The position numbers were made by a program, and so were the translations under genes. From UBA1724 sp016302315 (lineage in GTDB: Bacteria; Verrucomicrobiota; Lentisphaeria; Oligosphaerales; Oligosphaeraceae): DNA of 11,865 nucleotides. Positions 1 through 6,759 of this stretch are shown piece after piece. The notes beneath the pieces were generated by a model. That model made no database searches. It saw only the letters and a list, made by a program, of their open reading frames with translations, and was not told where the DNA came from. Positions within the stretch are counted from its first letter, which is position 1, and the number at the start of each line of letters is the position of its first letter. The stretch covers positions 1 to 11,865 of the forward strand of contig JAEDNW010000076.1 of NCBI GenBank assembly GCA_016302315.1, in the 5' to 3' direction.

Positions 1-1658
1 AGATCCACTAGGATGGCGGCGGCCAGGAAGACGCCCACAGCCAGGCCGGCGATGCCCAGATAGGTGAGGAAGTGTCCCAGGGGCGGCGACTGCAGGGAGA
101 CGAGCCAGGTGGAGTTCAGCAGGATGCCCACCGTCAGGATGGCGGCGGTGCGCTGGCCTTGCCGTTTCTTGTAGCTCTGGAGAAATTCCTCCATCTGGGG
201 GAATTCCTGCTGGAAGGTCAGCTTCCCCTGGAGGAGCCGGGTGGTGAAATTCCGCAGGGTGGCGGGGGAACGGGAGGCCAGCTCCAGAAGTTCCATGAAG
301 TCCTCCGCCCGCTGATGGAGGGAGCGGTGGGGATTGAACTGGTGGAGGGCGACCCGCATCAGGGCCGGCCGGAGCTGCTTTTCCAGGTCATATTCGGGAT
401 TCAGGGTGCGCAATACGCCGTCCGCCGTTCCTAACGCCTTCACCATAAGGTAGATATGTGGTTTCATGGCGATGCGCAGCCGATGACAGAGCCCGTAGAG
501 GTGGTTCAGGGCGGCAGGGACGTTCAGCTGCTGGAGGGAGCCATGGAAATACCGGTCGATGAACTCCCCTACCGCGCATTCCAGCTCCGTTTCGTCAGGT
601 TCCTCCTCGTAGTCGCAGAGCCGCAGGAGGAGTTGGGCGGCGTGCTGTTCGTTGCGTTCCAGGATGCTGACAATCAGTCGGCAGAAGAGCCGTTTTTCTT
701 CCTCGGTGAGGCGTCCGCACAATCCGAAATCCAGGTAGCAGATCCGGTTTTCGGGGAGGGCGAAGAGATTTCCCGGATGGGGATCCGCATGGAAGAAGCC
801 ATGGGTGAAGAGCTGCTGGAGCATCAGGTCCGTGAGGTTGTCGCAGAGGACGCCAGGCTCCAGTCCTGCTTCCCGGAGGGCCTGGGGCTGATCCAGCTTG
901 ATGCCCTGGACGCACTCCATGGTCAGCACACGGTGGCTGCAATATTGGGGATAGACCTTGGGCACCACGACTTTGGGATTCCCCTGGAACTGCTGGGCAA
1001 AGCGCAGCAGATTCCCCGTCTCCCCCTGAAAATCCGCTTCCTCCTCCAGGGATTGCCGGAACTGCCGGACAATCCGGGGCAGCATCAGGAACCGCAGTTC
1101 CGGATTGCCCTCGTGAAGCTGATCCGCCAGGAAGGTCAATACCCTCATGTCCGAGCGGATGCTCTTCACAATCTGGGGACGCTGGACCTTGACGAAGACC
1201 GGGGTGCCGTCCTTTAACCGGGCGTGGTAGCCCTGGGAGAGGGAGGCGGCGGCGGAAGGCTCCTCCTGGAATTCCAGAAAGAGATCCTCCAGGGGGCCAT
1301 GGAGGTCGTGTTCCAGAATCTGGCGGGTCTGGGCGAAGGGGAAGGGGGTGACCTGGTCCTGCAGCCGGGAGAGTTCCTCGGCGCATTCCTTGCCCACCAG
1401 ATCCGGCCGGGTGGAAAGCATCTGCCCCAGCTTCACATAGACAGGCCCCAGCTCCTCCATGACCTTCCGGAGCCGGGCGAAGAGCAGGGGAGACGCCTCC
1501 TGCTGGGAATCCAGGCGGTCCCTCCGCCGCACCAGATGGCGCAGGCGCTGGAAGAAGATGCCCAGGCCATTGCGGAAAATGACCTGGAGGATCTTCTGCA
1601 CCCGGGTCATGTTGTGATAGGCCCGGTAGGTGGACAGGATGGGGGAGAAGAACTTCAT
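1..1658 (-). CDS. UbiB/ABC1 (AarF) family atypical kinase-like protein, 3' end cut by window edge
   Basis: This frame is open for 552 codons and runs off the left edge without a stop. The UbiB family signatures appear in order: the KxGQ motif VKLGQMLSTRPDLV (residues 75-88), the Ala-rich loop AAASLSQ (136-142) that replaces a Gly-rich loop, VKVQRP with the ATP-site Lys (156-161), an ExD motif (E207, D209), HADPHPGN (290-297) and DFG (310-312). Two hydrophobic segments near the C-terminus (about 503-522 and 528-550) fit the membrane hairpin of the family, so only a few residues are probably missing. Family members are membrane-associated atypical kinases/ATPases that support ubiquinone or other isoprenoid-lipid metabolism; the substrate here is unknown. 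ATG at 1658 is the first ATG after an in-frame TGA seven codons upstream; a weak GGAAG lies 3 bases before it. It follows the ATPase gene by 49 bases on the same strand and may be co-transcribed. No ubiquinone or menaquinone biosynthesis gene is nearby. Confidence 0.9.
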   Translation of the reverse strand, partial: MKFFSPILSTYRAYHNMTRVQKILQVIFRNGLGIFFQRLRHLVRRRDRLDSQQEASPLLFARLRKVMEELGPVYVKLGQMLSTRPDLVGKECAEELSRLQDQVTPFPFAQTRQILEHDLHGPLEDLFLEFQEEPSAAASLSQGYHARLKDGTPVFVKVQRPQIVKSIRSDMRVLTFLADQLHEGNPELRFLMLPRIVRQFRQSLEEEADFQGETGNLLRFAQQFQGNPKVVVPKVYPQYCSHRVLTMECVQGIKLDQPQALREAGLEPGVLCDNLTDLMLQQLFTHGFFHADPHPGNLFALPENRICYLDFGLCGRLTEEEKRLFCRLIVSILERNEQHAAQLLLRLCDYEEEPDETELECAVGEFIDRYFHGSLQQLNVPAALNHLYGLCHRLRIAMKPHIYLMVKALGTADGVLRTLNPEYDLEKQLRPALMRVALHQFNPHRSLHQRAEDFMELLELASRSPATLRNFTTRLLQGKLTFQQEFPQMEEFLQSYKKRQGQRTAAILTVGILLNSTWLVSLQSPPLGHFLTYLGIAGLAVGVFLAAAILVD

Positions 1659-1707
1659 GGGCTTCCAGGGAAGCGTTCAGCCTGGGACACGGGAAGGGAA
1701 AGCGGGG

Positions 1708-3420
1708 TCAGCAGCAGCGATGGACTTCGGCCAGATCTGTCATGCCCAGAAGCACCTTTTCCAGGGCGTCCTGACCGTAGGGGCACCACCCCTCCCGGCG
1801 GGCCTCCTCCCGGAGAAGGCTGTTGGGGGTGTGGGCGGATATGAGATCTTCCAGTTTTTCCTGGACTTCCAGGACTTCGTAGACGCCTACCCGCCCCAGA
1901 TAGCCGGTGTTCTGGCAGTAGATGCATCCCTGGGGGGAAGCCCGGCGGGGGGTAGGGCGGGGAAGCCCCAAGGCCTTGGCCAGGCTGGCCAGCTCCTGGG
2001 CGTCCTGGGGGGAAACCTGGTGGTCCGGAACGGAACAATGGGGACAGAGGCGGCGCACCAGACGCTGGGCGATGACCATCCGGAGGGAGGAGGCCACCAG
2101 ATCCGGCTCCGCCCCCATGGCGATGAGGCGGTTGATGGCGCCCACCGCATCGCTGGTGTGGAGGGTGGAGAGCACCAGGTGTCCCGTCATGGCGGCCTGA
2201 ATGGCGATGTCCGCCGTTTCCGCATCCCGGATTTCCCCCACCAGAATCACATCGGGGTCATGGCGGAGAATGGAGCGGAGGGTGGTGGAGAAGGTCAGGC
2301 CAATCTCCCCGTGGGTCTGCACCTGGGTGAGGCCGGGAATGTCGTATTCCACCGGATCCTCCACCGTGATGAGCTTCAGATCCTTCCGGTTCTCCATCAG
2401 GTGGGTCAGGATGCTGTACAGGGTGGTGGTCTTTCCCGAACCCGTGGGACCCGTGACCAGAATCAGGCCGGCGGGACGGGACATCTGGTGGCGCACCTGC
2501 TCCAGATGCTGGGGGGAAAGCCCCAGGCCTCCCATGTCCTTCAGCAGGGCCTGGGCATTCAGCAGCCGCAGGCACAGGGTCTCGCCATAGCGGGTGGGCA
2601 GGGTGGAGACCCGGATGTCCCACACCGCATTTCCCCGGAGCATCTGAAGGCGTCCGTCCTGGGGAAGCCGCTTTTCCGCGATGTCCATCTTGGCCAGCAC
2701 TTTGATGCGGGCCAGAATGGCCTCTCCCAGGGTCTCCATGCCCGGGGGAACAGGAACATCCTGGAGGAGTCCGTCCACCCGGAAGCGGAGCTTGATGGTC
2801 TGGGCGAAGGGTTCCAGATGGATGTCGGTGGCCCGGGCATCGAAGGCAGCGGAGAGGATGTCCTCCACCAGGCCGGCCACAGAGGATTCCTCCGGGGGAC
2901 GGGGCGCGGCCTCCTGACGCTCCTTCTCTCCCTCCTGCTGGCGCAGGGAAGGCTGGCTCTCCTGGATCCGGGTGCGGATCTTCTGGACTTTCTCCGCCCC
3001 CAGGCCGTAGGCCTTGCGCCGCTGGCTCTCCAGGAGCATGGGGGGAGCCAGGAAGGGCTGGCAGGGCACCCCCAGCATCAGATGAAGATGCTCCAGGGTG
3101 TTGGCGGCGGGGGGATGGGCAAAGGCCATCTGCAGAAGGCCCTCCCGGAGGGAGAGAGGCAGGGCCTGGAACCGGGCCGCCAGATTCTGGGGCACCTTCT
3201 CCAGGGCTTCCGGCGTGGGGACCAGATCCTCGGTCCGGGCCAGGGGGATGCCGGTCTGGCGGGAAAGGGTGGCGTAGAGGGCCTCCGGCGGGCAGAGCTC
3301 CAGGGAAAGCACGGCCTCTTCCGGAGAGGTGCCGGTGCGTTTCATCCGGTTCTCCACAGCCAGCACCTGGGGCGGGGTGAGGAGACCTTCCTTGAGAAGG
3401 GCGTCCAGCAACGGGGTCAT
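1708..3420 (-). CDS. gspE: GspE/PilB-type secretion or pilus assembly ATPase
   Basis: This 570-residue cytoplasmic hexameric ATPase powers pseudopilus or pilus assembly. The N-terminal part (about 1-130) resembles the GspE/PilB N-domain; a charged linker (about 140-180) follows. The N2 region carries ATDIHLEPF (197-205) and LRFRVDG (211-217). The ATPase core has Walker A GPTGSGKTT (324-332), an Asp box around ITVEDPVEYD (351-360), Walker B VILVGEIRD (391-399) and a His box GHLVLSTLHT (413-422). The zinc tetracysteine motif (C459, C462, C499, C502) is intact and marks the GspE/PilB extension type rather than the PilT retraction type. I see no clear RLGxxL c-di-GMP motif of MshEN domains at the N-terminus. 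ATG at 3420 overlaps the stop of the preceding PilP-like frame as ATGA and has GGAG 8 bases upstream. The sequence cannot decide between a pilus and a secretion role, so the symbol is family-level. Confidence 0.96.
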   Translation of the reverse strand: MTPLLDALLKEGLLTPPQVLAVENRMKRTGTSPEEAVLSLELCPPEALYATLSRQTGIPLARTEDLVPTPEALEKVPQNLAARFQALPLSLREGLLQMAFAHPPAANTLEHLHLMLGVPCQPFLAPPMLLESQRRKAYGLGAEKVQKIRTRIQESQPSLRQQEGEKERQEAAPRPPEESSVAGLVEDILSAAFDARATDIHLEPFAQTIKLRFRVDGLLQDVPVPPGMETLGEAILARIKVLAKMDIAEKRLPQDGRLQMLRGNAVWDIRVSTLPTRYGETLCLRLLNAQALLKDMGGLGLSPQHLEQVRHQMSRPAGLILVTGPTGSGKTTTLYSILTHLMENRKDLKLITVEDPVEYDIPGLTQVQTHGEIGLTFSTTLRSILRHDPDVILVGEIRDAETADIAIQAAMTGHLVLSTLHTSDAVGAINRLIAMGAEPDLVASSLRMVIAQRLVRRLCPHCSVPDHQVSPQDAQELASLAKALGLPRPTPRRASPQGCIYCQNTGYLGRVGVYEVLEVQEKLEDLISAHTPNSLLREEARREGWCPYGQDALEKVLLGMTDLAEVHRCC

Positions 3421-4012
3421 GGCTTGGGCTCCAGGGTGAAGATCTTCATTTCGCCGTAGGGGATGCCCAGGGGCTCTCCCTGGCCCTCCGGGGACTGCAG
3501 GGTCAGCTCCGTTTCGGAGATGGAAAGCACCTTGGGACCGAAATCCAGGGCATCCCCTGTCTGGAGCACCAGACTGGCGCCCCGGTCTCCGACTCGCTGA
3601 TTTCCACCATGGCGTAGACCTTCCCCGTCAGGGCCGTCCGCACTCCCCGGAAACTCACCGCCACCTTCCGGGGCGGGGGAGGCTCCGGCACGGGTTCCGG
3701 CGGGGGAGGCTCAGGTTCGGGGGCGGGGGCCGCCACAGGCTGGGCTTTGGGCTTTTCCATGGGGAACCGGGTGAAGAAGGGGTCGCCGGTCTGATCCACG
3801 GAGACCGGGGTCAGGAAGAAGGGGGGCTGTTCCTGCCAGGACAGTAATTCCGGGGGGGGAGGCAGCTCCGCCTGAGTCGGCGCCGGGGGAGGCGGCTCCG
3901 GCAGGAGGAACTGCCTGGTGCAGTAGATTCCCCCCAGAATCAGGACCAGGCACACCAGGAGCTTCCGCTCCCCATGGTGCAGCAGAAGGCGCATGAGGGT
4001 ATTCCGGGTCAT
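3417..4012 (-). CDS. PilP/GspC-like inner-membrane protein, reading frame broken near codon 137
   Basis: The first frame reads from ATG 4012 with a short cytoplasmic N-terminus, one membrane segment (about residues 18-30), a Pro/Glu-rich linker (about 38-115) and the start of a beta-rich domain (VAVSFRGVRTALTGKVYAMV, 117-136). It then drifts into an unconvincing tail and stops at 3503. The -1 frame carries a good continuation: NQRVGDRGASLVLQTGD, then ALDFGPKVLSISETELTL, ending EPKP with a TGA at 3417-3419 that overlaps the ATPase start as ATGA. Adding one base near 3604-3607 gives a 198-residue protein with the size and layout of PilP or GspC proteins, which link the inner-membrane PilN/PilO ring to the secretin. 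The start overlaps the PilO-like stop as ATGA, with GGAG 5 bases upstream. The remaining doubt is whether the break is real or an assembly error. Sequence similarity to named families is weak, so the assignment rests on layout and position. Confidence 0.75.
3577..3607 (-). other. Probable frameshift interval in the PilP-like gene
   Basis: The upstream frame codes plausibly down to GTG at 3607-3605, and the -1 frame codes plausibly from just after it. A missing G in the GG at 3604-3605 would join MV to GNQRVGDRGASLVL. A two-base excess further on, around the GCGCC at about 3577-3581, is an alternative. I found no X_XXY_YYZ slippery heptamer in the zero frame here, so programmed -1 frameshifting is not supported by a standard signal. 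Confidence 0.7.
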
Positions 4013-4917
4013 TCCTTCTCCTCCCGGGGGGCGGTCGGCGGTTCAGCGGGGGGATTCTCGGCTCCCTGGGGATCCATGAAGGCGGAACAGCGCAGGGTGA
4101 AAAGATAGGTGGAGACCCGATTCTCGTTGCCGGCCAGCAGGGCGTCCGGGGGAAGGCTCCGGAGAGAGAGGCGGATCATGGGCAGGAAGGCGCGCTTGGT
4201 CTGCAGGGAGGCCGTGAAGGCCAGAAATTCCTCCATGGTGCCGGAGAAGGTGGCGTCCACAGGAAATTCCAGGAGATAGATGGCGCCGTCCGGCGTCTCC
4301 TGGAGGGTGTAGGGGATCATGGGGGCGGCGGCGATCCTGGCCGTGCCGTCCTGCCGGGTGGCCAGACGAAGCCCCGCCTTCCGGGCATGCTGGAGAATCT
4401 CCTGGATGGTCCAGAGCTGGGCGATGGTCTGCCAGACGGGCTGTTCCATGGGCGCCTCCGTGCCCATGCCAAAGTAGGCCTCTTTCGTGGGGGAATCTCC
4501 CGGGGCGTATTCGGCGGTGATGCGCTCGTGGAGTTCCTTGTAGTCCAGCCGGGTGGCCCCGTAGATGAAGGCCAGGGTGTCTGTGTAGTTCTGCCGGATC
4601 CGCTCCTCCAGCAGCGCCGTGGCGTAGGAGAGGGTCTTCCGGGAGACTTCCCGGAGCCCGGGGTGGCCGGCATCCCCCTGGAGCAGCGCCAGGCTCTCCT
4701 CCAGCTTCTCCTTCAGAAACACGCCGTCCCGCGGGAGGGCCGTGGCCTGGAAGAGGCGTTCCTTGCGTTCCAGCTCCGCCTGACGCCGGGCCAGTTCCTT
4801 CTGGCGGGGCCGCAGGAGGAGGGCGTAGGCCAGAAGAAAGGCGATTCCCACCACCAGCATGGCCAGGGCCAGCGAACGGTGGGAAGTGGGCCAGTCTTTG
4901 GGAGTGGGGCGGAACAT
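4009..4917 (-). CDS. PilO/GspM-like inner-membrane assembly protein (possible Amuc_1100-type pilus-like protein)
   Basis: This is a 302-residue bitopic protein. A short cytoplasmic N-terminus leads into one membrane segment (about 15-34, rich in Leu/Ala/Val), then a charged helical, coiled-coil-like stretch (about 36-80) and a periplasmic alpha/beta region (about 160-282). A Pro/Glu-rich tail closes it. That is the architecture of PilO and GspM, which form ring or dimer scaffolds with PilN/GspL. Position supports this: it lies between the PilM/GspL-like gene (8 bases upstream) and the PilP-like gene, which it overlaps by ATGA. Length and layout also fit Amuc_1100, the roughly 317-residue pilus-cluster protein of Akkermansia; I infer this from architecture and synteny, not alignment. 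The start at 4917 lacks a Shine-Dalgarno and is preceded by TTTTTCCC. Confidence 0.8.
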   Translation of the reverse strand: MFRPTPKDWPTSHRSLALAMLVVGIAFLLAYALLLRPRQKELARRQAELERKERLFQATALPRDGVFLKEKLEESLALLQGDAGHPGLREVSRKTLSYATALLEERIRQNYTDTLAFIYGATRLDYKELHERITAEYAPGDSPTKEAYFGMGTEAPMEQPVWQTIAQLWTIQEILQHARKAGLRLATRQDGTARIAAAPMIPYTLQETPDGAIYLLEFPVDATFSGTMEEFLAFTASLQTKRAFLPMIRLSLRSLPPDALLAGNENRVSTYLFTLRCSAFMDPQGAENPPAEPPTAPREEKE

Positions 4918-4925
4918 GGGAAAAA

Positions 4926-6731
4926 TCAGGACTGGGGCCGGGGGGCGGTCTGGGGAAGGGAGACGGGGAACTCCAGGAAGGGCAGCTGCAGCAGGAAGAG
5001 GGTGTGATCCCGCTTCAGCACATTGCGGTAGGTGCCCAGGAAGGAGGTCCAGGGGGCAAAGTAGGTGCCCAGGAACTCCTCGGAGAGGAAGTCGGTGTAG
5101 TCGTCCACGTTGGTGAAGACCCGGGAGCGGTTCAGCTCACCCTGGAACTCCTTCACCGCCTGGTAGCGGGCCGAGGAGGCCGCCGGGAGGATGCCGCCGG
5201 CATACATCCGGGTGAGAAGGGGCAGGGAGGAGACCGGAGTGGCCGTGGTGGGCATGGGCGGCAGGGAGGAGGCCGGGGGGGAAGAAACGGTATCCTCCTG
5301 CCGAAGAACGGATTTCTCTGTTATGGGGCGCAGCAGGGAGGATTCTCCCCGGCGGGAAGCAGGGGCAGGGGAGGAGGAAGAGGTGCCGCTGCGGGAGGCA
5401 TTGTCCTCGGCAAAGGAGAACTCGTCCGCCAGATAGATGCACCAGGTGCCCTCCCGGGGAACCGGGCGGGACTGATCCCAGGCCCGGATGGACTGGACAA
5501 AGCGCCGGGTGCGCAAAGAGGCCTCCGCCACAGGCAGAAGCCGTTTCTGGTGATGCAGCAGCTCCTGCCGGGCATCGTGGAGTTTGGGGGCGGTGGCCAG
5601 ACACTCGTCCAGCAGCAGCTCCTCCTGATGCAGGATCTCCTCCTGGCGTTTCCCCTTGGCCATGGCATCCAGGAAAAGCCAGCCCAGGAAGGCGATGAGA
5701 AGGAGGGCCGCCAGGACCAGGAAGGGAAATTCCCGCATCCGCTGCTTTTGCCAGGCCAGACGGGAGGGAAGGAGGGTGATGGGCAAGGGCGCCAGCCCGG
5801 CGCTCTGGGCCGCCAGACCGAAGGGGATGGTCATGGCCGGGAGGACCTCCCCCAGGGGAGTGCCGCCGCCCGGATGGGGACAGTCTGCCTGAGGAAGCCC
5901 CAGGGGCTCCACGGAAAGCTGCAGCAGGTTGGCCAGCTGGGAGGTCACCTCTCCCCGGGCGGCCGCCTCTCCGCTGAACCAGAGGCGGTCCCAGGCAGTG
6001 AGGGCCGCCTCGCCCACCTGGGTGGCGCGCCAGCTGCGCAGCGCTCCCTGGAGCTGCCTGGCCAGTTCCTCCGGCGCCTGGGAGGGGGATTCCAGCATTC
6101 CCAGGAAGGGCAGGGCCCTCGGAGAAAGGATGAGCAAGGTGGCGTAATCCTCCTCTCCGTCCCAGTCCAGGACCATCTGGAGGCCGGGATGGTTCAGAGC
6201 CTTGGGCTGCAGCAGGGCCAGGGCATTGTAGAGGGCGACGCCGCCGGGGGTCATGCCCTGCAGGGAGAGTCCCCCTTCCTGATAGAAGAGGCACCAGTCC
6301 TCCAGGGGACCTTCCCGGGTGACGGCCACCAGCTGGGGATTGGTCTGGCCCGGCAGGGGGGCCACTGGGCAGAAGGCGTTGACCAGGCTGACTCCGGAAA
6401 GGCCGGAGAGCTGTCCAGTCTGGTAGGAGACCACCTGGGCCAGCTTCTCCTTTTCCCGGATGGGGGGGAAGTCGGAGATCACCGTGGTGGCCTGAGGCTG
6501 AGGCAGCAGACACAGGGCATTGCCCCGGCGGGAAAGCTTCTCCTGGGCCATCCACTCCCGGGCCGCCTGGAGGCGTTCCTCCCGTCCCCGGACACCCTCC
6601 TGCTTCCAGGGAAGATGCCACAGCGCCTCCACGGACCACCGTCCCCTGCCCTTGGCGGCAAGGGCCAGGGCGGAGATGCCTTCCCGGGAGTGGGCGAGGC
6701 CAAGATGGGAGGTGTGCCGGAAGAGAGCCAT
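4926..6731 (-). CDS. PilM/GspL-like actin-fold protein fused to a PilN-like membrane and periplasmic part
   Basis: The 601 residues divide into three parts. Residues 1 to about 325 form a cytoplasmic region resembling the actin-fold domain of PilM/GspL, which contacts the ATPase. A short basic stretch (LPSRLAWQKQRMR, 321-333) precedes one membrane helix (about 336-356). The periplasmic part starts with a charged helix (about 358-410), is interrupted by a Ser/Pro/Thr-rich low-complexity insert (about 443-503) and ends in a folded-looking segment (about 504-595). Actin-like head plus membrane helix plus periplasmic domain is the GspL layout, equivalent to a PilM-PilN fusion, but the periplasmic part is large for GspL. 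Canonical actin phosphate-binding loops are not obvious, so ATP binding is uncertain. The gene follows the secretin by 28 bases. Its start has no Shine-Dalgarno and is preceded by GTTCCC. Confidence 0.82.
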   Translation of the reverse strand: MALFRHTSHLGLAHSREGISALALAAKGRGRWSVEALWHLPWKQEGVRGREERLQAAREWMAQEKLSRRGNALCLLPQPQATTVISDFPPIREKEKLAQVVSYQTGQLSGLSGVSLVNAFCPVAPLPGQTNPQLVAVTREGPLEDWCLFYQEGGLSLQGMTPGGVALYNALALLQPKALNHPGLQMVLDWDGEEDYATLLILSPRALPFLGMLESPSQAPEELARQLQGALRSWRATQVGEAALTAWDRLWFSGEAAARGEVTSQLANLLQLSVEPLGLPQADCPHPGGGTPLGEVLPAMTIPFGLAAQSAGLAPLPITLLPSRLAWQKQRMREFPFLVLAALLLIAFLGWLFLDAMAKGKRQEEILHQEELLLDECLATAPKLHDARQELLHHQKRLLPVAEASLRTRRFVQSIRAWDQSRPVPREGTWCIYLADEFSFAEDNASRSGTSSSSPAPASRRGESSLLRPITEKSVLRQEDTVSSPPASSLPPMPTTATPVSSLPLLTRMYAGGILPAASSARYQAVKEFQGELNRSRVFTNVDDYTDFLSEEFLGTYFAPWTSFLGTYRNVLKRDHTLFLLQLPFLEFPVSLPQTAPRPQS

Positions 6732-6759
6732 GGGAACGGGGCTGTGGGCGGGGGGGAGG

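Noticed and set aside
595..1386. 263-codon minus-strand frame within the UbiB region
   Set aside because: The UbiB frame in the same strand contains all family motifs, whereas this one is Pro/Gly/Arg-rich without motifs.
1630..3459. 609-codon plus-strand open frame opposite the ATPase
   Set aside because: It lies opposite an unmistakable GspE-type gene and shows only low-complexity Gly/His/Gln content.
3577..3607. Programmed -1 ribosomal frameshift in the PilP-like gene
   Set aside because: The direction fits -1, but there is no slippery heptamer in the zero frame and no evident downstream structure. Mutation or sequence error is simpler.
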